From Macrostomum hystrix (taxonomy: Eukaryota > Platyhelminthes > Macrostomidae), in the NCBI GenBank assembly GCA_950097015.1, contig CATNEN010000038.1, positions 33,690,501-33,754,500 of the forward strand: a stretch of DNA of 64,000 nucleotides, in the 5' to 3' direction. The stretch's first letter is position 1. Each line of letters starts with the position of its first letter. The notes beneath the pieces are model-generated. The model saw only the letters and a program-made list of their open reading frames with translations. It was not told where the DNA came from and did not search any database. Positions 12,001 through 22,151 of the stretch are shown piece by piece. Both the position numbers and the translations under genes were made by a program.

Positions 12001-13527
12001 CCATATTAAACTCAATCGCAGCTGCAAATTCTGAATTGTAGCTGGTTTAATGACAATCCTAGCTATATTAGCTACGATTATATTAGCAGCGGGAACAAAC
12101 AGTACCACAGTTAGAAAAGGCTGGAATCGCAGCTGGAACAAAAGGAATCGCAGCTAGAACGAAAAAATCACAGTTAGAAAACGTTGGAATCGCAGCTAGA
12201 ACAAAAGGAATCGCAGCTAGAACAAAAAGAACCACAGTTAGAAAACGTTGGAATCGCAGCTGGAACAAAAGGAATCGCAGCTAGAACAAAAAGAACCACA
12301 GTTAGAAAAGGTTTGGAATCGCAGCTGGAACAAAAGGAATCGCAGCTAGAACAAAAAGAACCACTGTTAAAAATGTTGGAATCGCAGCTAGAACGGTTGA
12401 AATCACAGCTAGAACGGTTGAAATCGCAGCTGGAACAACAGGAATCGCAGCTAGAAATCACAACTAGAACAAAAGGTTATAAGGTTGGAATCGCAGCTAA
12501 GAATTGTAGCTAGAATATTACCAGTTCCATCCAACACTCTTCGCCTTTCAGCGTCATCGAAGACGACGACGTAGAAGAAGAGCTGGCAATGTCAGCTGCT
12601 CAGCCTGAAGCCTCTAAAAGCAGCGACATCCGGTTTCACATCAAGAAGCGAGGTTTCAGTGATTTTGCAATTTTTAAGTTATATCTATTCAAGAATTTCG
12701 CCTAAATGTTCTACTGAGAGTCCGTTTAGTCGCTTCGGCAATAAAATTAATTTTCTTAGAAAAAAATTGTAATGTCGAGTTCGATTTAAAAACGAAAGGT
12801 CCGAGGTTCGATTCCAGACTAAAATGTGTGTCATTTGGATACTTAACTGCGACTTGAGGGTGGTTTTTCCGTCCACCATCCATGGACTTAAAAGCCGTAC
12901 GCAGCATCAGATGCGCCGCGCAATAGCAGCAACTGTGCTGTCTATCGGCTGCACATCTAACCCAATTACGGCAGGTGTAATCAATTATTACAATCAATTA
13001 ATTATAAAAATGATCATAATTGTTATCACTATTGCCTAACGACGACATAAGTATTCAAAAAAATAAAAGACAAAAAAATGGTCCAGGCTGCTAGACTGGG
13101 AACCTAGCCTTCAATCTTGAGTCTTGCACATTGACAAAATTTGTGTGAATTATTAATGAGAATCGAACTTTGGGCCTCCCGACACCCGGTCCAAAGTCTG
13201 GAGCTGTAACTTGTGGTCCAGAGTAATTTAATTTAATATGTAATTTTAAATATTAAATATAAAAATACTTAAAAAAGCAATGAACTATAGTAAGAAAGTA
13301 AGAAACTATATAGTTACTCAAACAGTCCTTTTGACTAATTGTTGATCATTTAATAAGTGGCAACTGTGCTCAATTTATACTCATTTTAAGCAAAAAAATC
13401 GGTGGAGACTCTGCTTCAGCAAATGTTTGAGAAGGAGCTTATCGAAGAGGAGCAACAGGCCGGCTCTCCAACGACTTCGAACGCACGATCTCAGCGGAGT
13501 TTGACCTTCTCGGAGGTGTTTAACTAA
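1..13527 (+). CDS. TPCN1: Two-pore cation channel, TPC1-like (3' part, 15 exons)
   Basis: Endolysosomal two-pore channels pass Na+/Ca2+ and carry two 6-TM domains per chain. Exons by reading frame and splice sites: 1-57, 747-865, 1676-1786, 2517-2643, 3082-3286, 4145-4289, 4937-5101, 5479-5543, 5621-5702, 6879-6948, 7445-7658, 9274-9364, 11746-11862, 12552-12652, 13391-13527. All phases agree, giving 601 codons plus TAA. The 5' third (domain I S1-S4) lies outside the window. Visible: the domain I S4-S5 linker with an RRAFR cluster, matching the phosphoinositide-binding arginines of TPC1; pore I TTANSPDVMMP; the EF-like linker; domain II with S4 LRVIRLLRIFGR; pore II VNQWHVITEG; S6 and SRLYFMSF as in TPC1. 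The intron after 5101 uses a GC donor. Pore II has Gln where human TPC1 has the second Asn (VNN). TPC family membership is near certain; the TPC1 subtype is likely. Confidence 0.93.
117..650. repeat. Intronic pyrimidine-rich minisatellite (ctacctttctacctac-like)
   Basis: The first visible TPC intron is filled by imperfect tetranucleotide-based repeats of CTAC, CTTT and CTGT words. These are arranged in longer units of about 30-40 bases that recur about ten times. There is no coding content. The array sits on the coding strand as a polypyrimidine tract before the acceptor at 744-746. Confidence 0.85.
905..1300. repeat. 15-bp intronic minisatellite (gaatggaatagaacc)
   Basis: About 20 tandem copies of a 15-base unit alternate AACA and AACC variants in the intron between 865 and 1676. 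The unit resembles the GGAAT satellite motif. Open frames here exist only because 15 is divisible by 3. Confidence 0.9.
1885..2425. repeat. CT-rich (ctcctctcc)n intronic array
   Basis: A long polypyrimidine stretch of TCTCC and TCCCC words in the intron between 1786 and 2517. Open frames on both strands are low-complexity artefacts. Confidence 0.93.
2675..3052. repeat. 24-bp intronic minisatellite
   Basis: About 15 copies of a 24-base unit containing GTTCCTGAAGGTCAG lie in the intron between 2643 and 3082. Point variants switch GCC/GAC, and two units have lost one G. Each unit carries AAG|GTCAG, a donor-like string. Confidence 0.9.
3310..3960. repeat. 20-bp intronic minisatellite with 120-bp higher-order repeat
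   Basis: The unit aattaggattcacaatctta is repeated about 30 times in the intron between 3286 and 4145. A 120-base six-unit block recurs three times in register; its CACGATCTTA marker is at 3631, 3751 and 3871. Confidence 0.9.
4422..4795 (+). mobile_element. tRNA-derived SINE, family A, full copy
   Basis: The head has RNA polymerase III promoter boxes: box A TGGCAGAGCGG at 4431-4441 and box B AGTTCGATTCC at 4475-4485. A unique body follows and ends in an ATT-repeat tail at 4775-4795. The 20-base direct repeats at 4370-4389 and 4809-4828 flank it and probably are the target duplication. The tRNA head has no foldable acceptor stem, so it is not a tRNA gene. A second copy lies on the minus strand at about 8931-9090. 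Confidence 0.8.
5108..5415 (+). mobile_element. tRNA-derived SINE, family B
   Basis: Box B-like GGGTTCGAATT is at 5171-5181. It is followed by a body shared with a second copy near 12785-12985, including the segment CAGATGCGCCGCGCAATAGC. It begins right after the GC donor of exon 4937-5101 in the TPC intron. Confidence 0.65.
5925..6551 (-). mobile_element. Tc1-like deletion derivative (MITE-like) with N-terminal HTH ORF
   Basis: Near-perfect inverted repeats of about 60 bases (5925-5984 and the complement of 6492-6551) are flanked by TATA on each side, consistent with TA target duplication. The minus-strand frame 6333-5920 encodes the paired-like HTH half of a Tc1/IS630-type transposase: the start MQRGHYATITREKRDL, then LGVKRSTAYNIRNTF and STISRALDG. 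It then runs into the inverted repeat, so the catalytic DDE domain is absent. Motif TGTCCAA recurs about five times inside. It lies in the TPC intron between 5702 and 6879. Confidence 0.82.
7066..7400. repeat. About 31-bp intronic minisatellite with splice-like words
   Basis: About ten copies of a unit containing CTCAGGTATAAAACTACAG lie just upstream of the exon at 7445. Each unit holds both an acceptor-like TTCTCAG and a donor-like AG|GTATAA. Confidence 0.88.
7700..8365. repeat. CT-rich (cattcctctctctcttcc-like) intronic array
   Basis: About 35 imperfect units alternate cattcctctctctcttcccc and cattcctccctccttcccc on the coding strand. The array starts about 40 bases after the donor at 7659. 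The long open frames are low-complexity artefacts. Confidence 0.93.
8668..8723. repeat. 56-bp near-perfect palindrome
   Basis: The 27-base arms 8668-8694 and 8697-8723 are reverse complements with few mismatches around a 2-base centre. It lies in a TPC intron outside any recognised element. Confidence 0.75.
8931..9090 (-). mobile_element. SINE family A, 5'-truncated copy
   Basis: The reverse complement matches the body of the copy at 4422-4795, from the box B region (complement at 9065-9077) to the GTACACACCTGTGTG stretch. The box A head is missing. Confidence 0.78.
9486..11706. repeat. 20-bp intronic minisatellite, about 110 copies
   Basis: The unit taacacacaatggtactgtc is repeated in almost perfect 20-base register and fills most of the TPC intron between 9364 and 11746. 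Variants (ACCATGG, AATCGTAC, AATGATACTTTC, TAGCACAC) form marker blocks that recur as higher-order copies. One 70-base variant block is identical at 10101, 10661 and 11041. Confidence 0.97.
12060..12515. repeat. 21-bp intronic minisatellite
   Basis: Units like GGAATCGCAGCTAGAACAAAA are grouped in triplets of about 63 bases, each triplet beginning CCACAGTTAGAAAA. The array ends just before the acceptor at 12549-12551. The plus-strand Gln-rich frame across it is an artefact of the period. Confidence 0.9.
12785..12985 (+). mobile_element. SINE family B, second copy
   Basis: Box B GGTTCGATTCC is at 12805-12815. The following body matches the copy at 5108-5415 through the CAGATGCGCCGCGCAATAGC segment to the GGCAGGT end. 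Confidence 0.65.
13085..13235 (-). mobile_element. Possible third SINE-like tRNA-derived copy
   Basis: On the minus strand a box B-like AAGTTCGATTCTC (plus coordinates 13158-13170) follows a short tRNA-like stretch. No second copy in the window confirms it. Confidence 0.35.
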
Positions 13528-13682
13528 ACGTAAATAAGCGACGGGACCAGCTAATTAGTTGATTTCAAGCCAATGATTATTATATGTTTTCTTTTTTATC
13601 TTTATTTTTTTTCAAAACTAAACGTAGATGATGCGACTGAATTAATGTACGAGAAATGTGGAAAAATATATATTTAAGATCT

Positions 13683-13688
13683 AATAAA
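13683..13688 (+). terminator. Poly(A) signal of the TPC gene
   Basis: AATAAA lies 156 bases after the TPC stop codon and is the first canonical signal downstream. Confidence 0.55.
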
Positions 13689-15420
13689 GTACACGTACAT
13701 AAACAAGCAAAAAGTATATTATAAAAGCAAGGTGCTCTTTTCACTTTCAAATCTCTCTGCAATACGATTTACACAATTGATATTGTTTTGCATTGAATTA
13801 ATTGTTCTTAATTGTTCTTATACTAAATTTTTGTAAGAGCAACGTGAAAACGTGAAATTTGTTTTTTGAATTTATTTTTTTCAGCGAGCTGTGATTCTTC
13901 TTTGAATTTTTTTATGCTGTATTTGATTTGGCCACAAAAATATTTTTAATGAAACTTTACACTTATCTACTACACGTATTAATCGTCTCGCGCACTTCGT
14001 TTAGTATTTAAATTCGTGCGAAAATGTTTTTTACTATTTTTCACTGTGTGTTTTCACTAATTTCTAAAGCGCACCACAGTTCTGCTAAGTTTGTTTAAGT
14101 CCAGTGTTCCATATCCTTTGTTACTTTCTCAGAATTAAAAAGATATTTTTCACAGTTTTTTAATACTGCAATGATTCAAAATGATCGATAAAAATAATAA
14201 AACTAACTATAGCTAACCCGATAGTGATTAAAATTTAGTTTTTTTTAATCTGCAAGCATATATACAAACAAATGCAATTATAAATGAAATCAACACAAGT
14301 AAAGTAACTATATTATCTAGGCTTTCGAGACTAGACAAAAATACGCTCGTATAATAACAACGATTTTACGTGGAAATCTGCAACATTCCTCGCCTATCTA
14401 GAAAGGAATTGTCTTCAAGCTTTAATTTTTCACTAGAAATGACGTCTTGAAGTGAAAATTAGGAAGGATTTTAATTAAGCTAACTTAGTAATATAACGGT
14501 TTCCAGCTTAGTCTAAACGCAAATGCGATTATATTATATGTTAAGAAGCTGCATCGTATTGCAGAAAAATTGTTCTTGACTGTAAATTTATGTTTAGCAA
14601 AAATCTCGTAGAACAACAAACTCTACAATTATTTTAAAAAATTATAACTGTAGCTTATAAGTTATGCTGCCAATTCAGTTTACGGACTAAAACTATTTAT
14701 AAAAATCGGCAGGGAAATCAACAACATGCACTTTTACATATTGTGGCAAGAATGCTGTAGTCATTTTTTCTAGCTAATCTTTGTTTACTAACACTAGCAA
14801 GCCATATATAAAAAGGGAAGTTATTAAGTGTTTGTTAATTCTTTTTTAGGGGTCTTATCAAGATTAAGCTATTTTAGTGCAGAATAATGCACTTTCGATC
14901 GAGAATTGTGCACTTTTAGTCGGGATGAAAGCACCCCTTAAAATAAATAAAACTTAAACTTCGACAAAAAACTGTTTTCGCGAAAAACAACCTCATCACT
15001 GGTACTTAGCCTACTAAAAGTAGTATACAAAACTTTAAAGCCGTTCTTTGAGTGCACGACAATTACATATTTTCAAGATATCTTGCGCTTCTATGACGAT
15101 TCGAAAATAATGAGCTGAAGAATTTGTCCTTTTTTGTTTAAAAAAGCGAAGAATTTTTTTAAAACAAGTATAATCAAGCTACCATTGACCTTACAGTGCG
15201 AAGTGTCGATATTTCGACTCCTTAAGCAGCCTCAGTCCGTCTGTCGGCGTCGCCGAGTTCGGCGGTCCTGGCTGCCGATTTGCCATGCAGTCCAGGCGGC
15301 CAGTCGCCGAGACTCGGCAGCCGCAGCCAATGGGCGGCACCCATGAGGTGTCTACAAATATCAGCCCAGCAGCTGCCGTGGCCGCTTCACTGAGACCGTC
15401 AACCAGAGACTGCTCAAACA
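13689..15420. other. Intergenic AT-rich stretch
   Basis: No coding frame, repeat family or RNA gene was recognised. It separates the TPC 3' end from the EGF gene and presumably contains that gene's promoter; no clear TATA element was seen. Confidence 0.5.
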
Positions 15421-15439
15421 GCTGATTTTGAGAAACGAC

Positions 15440-16222
15440 ATGCCACCCTCCACTGCAACCGCGTTCTCCGAACCGCTGCTGTTGCTGCTGCTGCTGCTTG
15501 ATGTAGGGTTCGCCGCTGTTGCCTCTCCTCAGGAGCAGCGTGAGCTCGAGCTGTCCGCCCAGATTCAGATTGACGGCAGGCCGCGGTTCAGCCTGAACAG
15601 ACTGCTCAGAGGCGGCCCTCCGGCGGCTGCTGGAACCGACGACATCCGGGATACCGTCCGAGCTGACGTCACTTTAAGTATCCGACTGAGCCAGCCGGGC
15701 GAAGATAATGCTGGCGGGAGCTCGAGGGACACCGCATCAGCTCTGACAATGCCGGAGGAGTCGGCCAAGGCTTCATCAAGGCCTCAGGGGTCGGCAAAGT
15801 CTCTGTCAATGCCGCAGGAGTCGGCGAAGGCTCCGTCAAGGCCTCAGGGGTCGGCGAAGTCTCCGCTAATGCCGATAGAGTCGGCGAAGGCTTCGTCAGC
15901 ATTTCTCTCCGACCTGGCGTCGATGGCTGAGGAGCGGATGGCGAAGGATTCGTTGTCCTTGCCGCCGATCCACGCCAGTCCCAGCTGCAAGGGGAACGTC
16001 TGCTACAACGGCGGTTCCTGCACATTTCAGGTCCTGGACGCAAATAAAGCTCCGTTCTGCAGGTAAGTAGGCAACTTTGTTGGTTGATTGAGTTCAGAGA
16101 ATCATTCCATGCCACACCCGTCAGTGACATCGGCGATTTCAACTCATTGATGTTTCAGCTGCCGAGCGGGCTTCAAGGGCAACTTCTGCGAGCTAATCGA
16201 CATCGAGTCTCATCCTGAGTAG
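15440..16222 (+). CDS. Secreted protein with one C-terminal EGF-like domain
   Basis: Two exons, 15440-16062 and 16159-16222, with a GTAAGT donor and TTTCAG acceptor; 228 residues. The start chosen is the ATG at 15440 because a signal peptide follows (residues about 10-28, with eight consecutive Leu). The middle (about 100-155) is low complexity, with repeated SAKA/SAKS and RPQGSAKS words. The end is an EGF fold that forms only after splicing: six Cys in the pattern C-x4-C-x5-C-x10-C-x-C-x8-C, with YNGGSC and GFKGNFCE. The protein is probably extracellular. It stops 8 residues after the last Cys, so there is no membrane anchor. No family name is recognised beyond EGF. Confidence 0.8.
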
Positions 16223-16576
16223 CCCGGTCGACTGGGCGGTCGAGTACTTGGGACTTCATAGAGTTGGACTCAACGAGACAACGTATCACAAGCTGCACAT
16301 TAAGATTTGTCTTTAGTCGTTGTCTTTAAGCTTGTCGGGACCTGGTGTGGCTTGGGTGCACTTTAGTGGTGACGCAAACCATGAGTTGTTAGCCATAAAA
16401 AAAATTACAAATTCTGATGACTTTTTTATTTTTAAGCTGATAACTTTCGATCTTTTTCTGCCAATCAAAGAAATTATATAATTTCAATGTTTTTGTGTCA
16501 TCCGTAACGTCTAGCGGTGTAGGGCCTAATCGAGTAACGAGCCCTGTAGGAGCTTTCCAAGTTCATCAAGCCGTGA

Positions 16577-16582
16577 AATAAA
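16577..16582 (+). terminator. Candidate poly(A) signal of the EGF gene
   Basis: AATAAA about 355 bases after the stop codon. Confidence 0.4.
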
Positions 16583-17169
16583 TACACTGAGCAACTCCTT
16601 GAATATCTCTTGATATGTCTCTGCAAAAAGCATAAATGTATGCACACTTTAAGGCTATAATGCTTTCTCAATCTATGTGCGAAGGCTGCGTAATCAAAAT
16701 TAGTGATGGCGAGATCGATAAGTACGATCTGTACAGTCCTATCTGTACGCATTTTTTGCTACTTAGTTACATTTACAAGTGATTATTACAGGAAAGACCT
16801 GTGAAAGATCGCCATGCTGTTATTATTGAATGAGACTGAGACTTATACGGAAGCAAAAAATAACAGGATTTTTTTTCTGGAAATGCCGCAAAATCTGAAG
16901 CTCTATGAGTACTTTCAGCCACAGTTTTGTGGCTCGATAAATATTGATATCTCCTAAGTAATAAGAAAGTTACAAGTATTTATAAAATACTGACTTCATG
17001 TAAGATTTGTTATGAATTCCATTAGTTCTTAATAGAAATTTGTTTAATCAAAGTTGACTCGGCTAAAATGCGAGTAGCTTTCGCTGAAAGTTCGATTTTT
17101 TAAAATGTTTTTGTACTGATTAAAGGGCTAATTTTATTTGACAAACTGTCCAACTTATTCTCTCTACTC

Positions 17170-17298
17170 AAGTTAACAGCGGCAATGGAGGCGATTCACA
17201 GCATCCCGGATGAAGCGTTCCAGGGCTTCATGGACAAATGGCTCGGGCGAGCGCACTAGTGTCTGCAATTCCGGGGAGAATACTTTGAAGGACTATGA
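17170..17298 (+). pseudogene. Mariner-like transposase C-terminus (fragment)
   Basis: The frame reads MEAIHSIPDEAFQGFMDKWL, then an in-frame TAG, then CLQFRGEYFEG. The spacing of W, the following Cys and the terminal GEYFEG is the usual C-terminal signature of mariner transposases. The rest of the gene was not found upstream. It is decayed, with an internal stop and another stop right after YFEG. Confidence 0.6.
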
Positions 17299-17335
17299 TG
17301 TGAAAATTTAGAATAATCAACTAAAAATAGTCGAA

Positions 17336-17753
17336 TTGCAAAACTTTTGGAGTATCCCTCGTATTGCAATACAGGCAGTTCCTTGGTCAAATTCATCCGG
17401 GAACCCCGGACGACAGACGCCTCAAAAGGGACATCAGACTTTCCCCCACCAATGTCTTCCTGCTCACCTCCAGGGACGTCACGTCGGCCATCAAAAGCTC
17501 TTCGCCGTCCAAAGCCACCGGACCGGATGGCCTTTCCCCCATCGTCCTGAAGCATCTTGGACCAAGGGGAATTGCCTTCCTCTGCTGCCTATTCAATCTG
17601 AGCCTTACCACCAGCATCTTTTTTAACACCTGGACCTATGCCAAGGTAGTGCCTCTTCTCAAAGCGGACAAAGATGCTACCTGCAGCTCCTCCTACAGGC
17701 CTACAAGCAGCCACCACTGTATAAAAAACGATAGAAAATGCAACTGCTCTTGA
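17336..17753 (+). pseudogene. LINE reverse transcriptase N-terminal fragment
   Basis: The frame contains SSPSKATGPDGLSPIVLKHL followed by the AKVVPLLKADKD..SYRP block. These are the conserved finger motifs of non-LTR reverse transcriptases. It covers roughly the first 100 residues of an RT domain, then stops. It belongs to a different copy from the minus-strand LINE at 18904-27150. Confidence 0.75.
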
Positions 17754-18382
17754 AGTAATATATACACGCAGATCGACACTACGGACAATATGACATGACT
17801 TAATAATGACAACGTCAAGAAAACAGCCGACTGTTGTGTCAGTACTCACAAACCAACTTTGTATCCAGCAGTCTATTAATAATGAAAATGGCCTTTAGGG
17901 TAAGTCTTATTGATCGGTTCTGATCACCTATCTTCCGATTGCATTACTGATTTTGGAGGTGTGTTCCCACAAACTATAAATGGTGTTGTCTCCTTCAGAC
18001 TGTCACCAAAGACATGAATCATGTTGAATCATAAAATACGAGTTTGTGGCTTTGTCTCCTTTGATAGCAGTTAAAAGGTGCGTAAATGGAATCTAATTGA
18101 GCAATTAAAACCTGCGCTTCCATCGATAATTTTTTGTAGAACCGAATGTACCAAAAATGTACGTATTTGGGGACTTTGGTTTAGCTCTTACTACAATTAA
18201 AAAATCCTAACTTTAGTTATTAAAGTGCAGACGAAAATAATTCAGACTTTCAGAGCTCATGATAATCTTCAATTCCTGCTGTAGTGACCTTGAAACAATA
18301 AGAAGGGTCGCAGTAAAAGTTGTAGCTTCGTGACAGCTGCAATCCGCAACAGCAGTGGTGCACAAACAGGACGCCTGTAGGT

Positions 18383-18436
18383 GATTCCAGCACCTACATG
18401 TGCTGGAATCTCAGCATCTCAGGCATGCCTGAGATG
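18383..18436. repeat. Adjacent perfect inverted repeats
   Basis: The arms 18383-18393 and 18400-18410 pair perfectly around a 6-base loop. Immediately after, 18415-18436 is a perfect 22-base palindrome, followed by TCTGAGATTTTTT. Confidence 0.7.
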
Positions 18437-18903
18437 TCTGAGATTTTTTGGACTCAAGCTGTGTGGCATAAACGTCGATTTCTGCAGTTTTAACGATGAA
18501 CAGTTGCATCTTCAGCTTCTCACCCGAGTTAGCAGCCTTGATAGCTGCCTCCAGTGAATCAACGTTACTTTTAGCTGCAACAACATCGTCGCATCGCCGC
18601 TTCAATGCTGCACCAACAACATCAGCGGCACTCTTGCCATGACCGGCTTTAGAGAAAATTCAACGCCACTGGTGGATCCCACGCCTCCTTAACAAATGCC
18701 TGGGGTTCCTTGCCAGACAGGTAGGCAATACCTTGGTGGATTACGATGTCTAAATTTCCACCACAGTAAGCCGACTGAACGTTGGTGTGTATCTGAGAAG
18801 CATAATCTTCGGAGTAATCTACAGAATATAAGATCGATATAAGACCTAAGGAACCCGGACACGCGATCAGCCTTGACTTACTTGACTTAGCTGCAGGGGG
18901 CAT
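18411..18903 (-). pseudogene. Fragment of a DDE-type transposase-like protein with an AGHGK motif
   Basis: Two minus-strand frames, 18903-18649 and about 18650-18411, are joined by a frameshift. The first has YSEDYASQIHTNVQSAYCGG. The second has AGHGKSAADVVGAALKRRCD. This pairing resembles the widespread uncharacterised invertebrate transposon-like proteins with a HGKGPxDGxGG motif. The segment normally lying between the two motifs is largely missing here, so this looks like a deleted remnant. The family identification comes from memory of the motif and should be treated as tentative. Confidence 0.45.
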
Positions 18904-18965
18904 CCTTCGGATGCAGCGGGAAGGCGTTTCCGCCCATTCCGCTAGCCTCTGGCGACCACGGGCAA

Positions 18966-19838
18966 CTAAAGCTGCGGTGTCGCGCAGGGGGATCCGGTGA
19001 TGCCGGCGTCCGCAGCGCGATCCTCCTCCAGGAGGTGGAGAGTTGCTCGCCCGGTGGCCCTTAGGTAACGGATGAGCTGGCAGATGTTCTCATGCCTGAA
19101 AACGTCGGGAAGATCCGGATTTGGGCCGAGATAGGTGAGCCTGTCCTGAGTGAAGGCGGGGCAGTCGCAAATAAAATGCTCTGCATCCTCAATATAGGAG
19201 AGGCAGAAGGGGCATTCCTCACTGCGGGTTTTGCCTTGCAGGAAGCGGTGCCTGGCGAAACAGCCGTGGCCAGGGAGGGCCATGGTTACTGCCCTGATGT
19301 CCCTGCGGTTAAGTCCAAGCAAGGCTTTGCGAAGGGCAGTGGAGGGACAAGGGACAGCAGCGCGAGACTGCCGACAATCGGCGGTATTGATCCATCTGTC
19401 CTTGTGCTTTGAGGCCACCCACTGGTTAATCCGAGTGTTGACGACGGGGGTAGGGGTGGAGACCGCAGGCACGGGACCAAAAAGCGAACCCGTCGAACCG
19501 GCCTTGGCGAGGCTGTCGGCCAATTCGTTACCAGGGTGGCCAGAGTGCCCTGGAATCCACCTTAGGGACACCTTGTTGTGGGTCCCTAAGCGGTTGAGTT
19601 GCGCGAGGACTGTGCGCGAGCAGGTGTGCGTGCGTCCAAGGGCATGGATCGCCGCCTGGCTGTCCGAGTGGAGGAAGATTTCTGCTCCGTGGACATTTTG
19701 GTTGATCAGCTCCAGGGCGCAGGAGCTGATGGCGAGAACTTCGTTCTGTAAAACGGTAGAGTTTATGCCAGTGTGCCGGGAGAAGGTCGCCACAGTTTTC
19801 CCTCCGGACATAATGCAAGGTGCAAAGTCACCAGGCAA
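18966..19838 (-). pseudogene. LINE ORF2, RNase H and C-terminal zinc-knuckle part
   Basis: The RNase H core is visible: LQNEVLAI (Glu), HSDSQAAI (Asp) and [19 protein letters not shown] (His and Asp). Its first strand, with the leading Asp-Gly-Ser, is lost or out of frame at the junction near 19840. The C-terminal part has the CPFC..H..C cluster ([20 protein letters not shown]) usual in RNase H-bearing LINEs. It terminates normally at 18966. Confidence 0.85.
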
Positions 19839-19887
19839 AAGTCGCTAGCGCCTTCGTCCAGGAGCCATTCCAAACTTAGAATGGAAA

Positions 19888-20940
19888 ATGGAGCCTCCGG
19901 TCCTCCACCCATACAACCAGGAGCCGGAGATGCCCAATTTGCACCACTATTCATTGGATCCAACGTATGAGGAGCTGATGGAGCTGAGGAGCAAATTAGC
20001 AACGCAGATTGAGTTGAAAAAGAGGAAGAAGCAGCAGCTAAAGGTGAATCGCGTACGGAAATGCACACTCAGTAGAAAGCTTGTAAATCGAGCAAAGAAA
20101 TATGCTGCAACTCTGAAGTGCAAGAGAAGAGCTCTGTCAGTTAGTGTTAAGCTCCAAATCGTTAGCAACCGACTAGCTGCTCTACATGAGACATCCTATG
20201 AATCGCGAATGGGGATAGCTAAATGCCAGCAACTGTTGACTGAGAAAGGCAAGAAACTGCTTGAAACGTCCCTAAAAGACCGTTCGGGAGCATATAATGA
20301 AGCTATTCGCCAATTCGCCAGCCAGGTTTACTATTGTTCACCAAAGGCATACTCCCATCTGCGCCGTTTGATCTTCCATCTGCCAGCTGCCTCTACTATT
20401 CGCGACTGGAACCGCTTTGAATGCAGACCCGGCATTACTCGATTTTCGATCGACAAAGTGGCTGAACTGTCCGCCGATCATCGTGACTGAGTGCTGCTCA
20501 TCGATGCGATGCACATCCGAAGTGGGGTGTGCTGGAGCGCAAGCTTAAAGCGAATGATCGGATTTGCAGATGTTGGCGATGGTTGCGAAGATGGCAATGA
20601 GTTAAAGTTGGCGAAAGAGGCAGTGGTGATTCTGGCGGTGGGAATGTGCAGCTCCTGGAAGATTCCCGTGGCATACATTTTACCTGCTGGCGTTACTCCA
20701 TGGCATCAGTCACAGCTAATCGCTGACGTTATCAAGGAATTCAATCAATCTGGTGCAACTGTTCGAGCTGTAGCAAGTGACTGTGCCTCCGTGAACTTAT
20801 CTACGTTTAAACTGCTCGGAGCGAAAATCCCCGAGCAGCCTAAGTTCTTCCTTCAATGTCAAACCGATGCAGTGCATGTTTTCCTTGACAACTGCCATCT
20901 AATAATGCAATGTTCAGCAACAGAAATTAAAAAAATGTGA
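19888..20940 (+). pseudogene. P-element transposase, coiled coil and first catalytic block
   Basis: The frame opens with MEPPVLHPYNQEPEMPN, a basic coiled-coil region, then FASQVYYCSPKAYSHLRR, the block that follows the coiled coil in P/THAP9 transposases. A TGA at 20488 interrupts; the same frame continues LLIDAMHIRSGVCW (first catalytic Asp), VASDCASVN (second Asp) and CHLIMQ. No THAP zinc finger precedes it. The end at 20935 coincides with an AT|GTGAGC donor, so an intron may follow. Confidence 0.82.
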
Positions 20941-21210
20941 GCACTTGCAACTAACCAACTTTTCGCACAAATAGCTAGGTCAAGTGCAAAGCAGTCTATC
21001 AGAACGCCTTGGCATTTGACAATTTTAATTTTTTAGACACTTTATGATGAATATGTCGCATTGAGTGTTATTGTCGCTTGATTTGGCTAATAGCTATTTT
21101 CATTTTTGACCAAAACATATAAACTGAGTTAAAAACAAAGCAAATTCGCTAAGTTTCTTACTGTAAAACAATTAGTATATGCACATTCAAAGGTCCCATA
21201 TGAAAGTATA

Positions 21211-21595
21211 TTGTTCCACTCCAAATTCCCTGCACCAGGTCGACTTGTGCGCACGGCTGGAAGGGTGCTATCTGGAATTCACCTGCGAGTTTGCAATGCA
21301 CTTTTGAGTTCCTTGACCGCACGTGCATCTACGAGCTACATTGATGGACTAAAAACTGCCGATTCTCTGCCTGTCAATGCAGTCTGCTCGAAAAATGTGG
21401 GCGGTTGGTTACTGCTCAAACACAACAGCGCTGCGTGCCCTGACTGCTGACTTATTTCTACTGAGCCATTTCAAGTTTCTTTTGACGTACAAGGTCTGCC
21501 AAGATCCACTGGAGCATTTCTTCGGTGAGATCCGCCAGCGCGGAGGATTCAATAACAATCCTGACGTCGAACAGTCGAACGGTAAGTATTGCTAA
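21211..21595 (+). pseudogene. P-element transposase, catalytic Glu block
   Basis: Two overlapping frames here. The second encodes YKVCQDPLEHFFGEIRQRGG followed by FNNNPDVEQS, the highly conserved C-terminal catalytic block of P/THAP9 transposases. It ends at a GGTAAGT donor at about 21581. Confidence 0.85.
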
Positions 21596-22151
21596 TGCTG
21601 ACAGCAGACTTGATTTTATAGCTAGGCATTTATTTTTGGGGTTGATGTAGTTGGGTACGGGGGGTCTGCTAGTGCCCACTGATGGGTACGAAAGCAAAAA
21701 ATACGGCTCAGGTGCTACCTCTACATTTCAGATTTTTACTATTTTATGAAGGCAAGACTTTTTAACGACGGAACCAGTAGTATAGATTAGTAGTTAAAGA
21801 ACTTAAAACGAGTTAAAAGCTTTTTTAAGTTGTTGTGAGCGAAGCGAGCTGGAAGCTTTTAAGCAGCTGCAAGCAAGCAAGCAAGAAAATTTTGAGCAGC
21901 TGCGAGCGAAGCGAGTTGAAAGCTCTTGGATTTTTGTTTTATAATTTCCTAAAATTTAAGTTGTTTGAAAGCAAAGAAAAAACATTCAAAACTATGAAAA
22001 TATGTCAGAAAATGTTATTCTCAGATTTTTCTCGAATAAAAAGTTTCTGAGCTTTGGGAATATATCCCCTTATCCCCCACTTTAGCTACGCCACTGAGAT
22101 TGCATATACTGAATTACTTAGCTGTATCCATGGCTGTTTTATGTTTTCAGT

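Noticed and set aside
12184-12513. Gln-rich protein ORF
   Set aside because: Artefact of the 21-base intronic repeat; the true exon starts at 12552.
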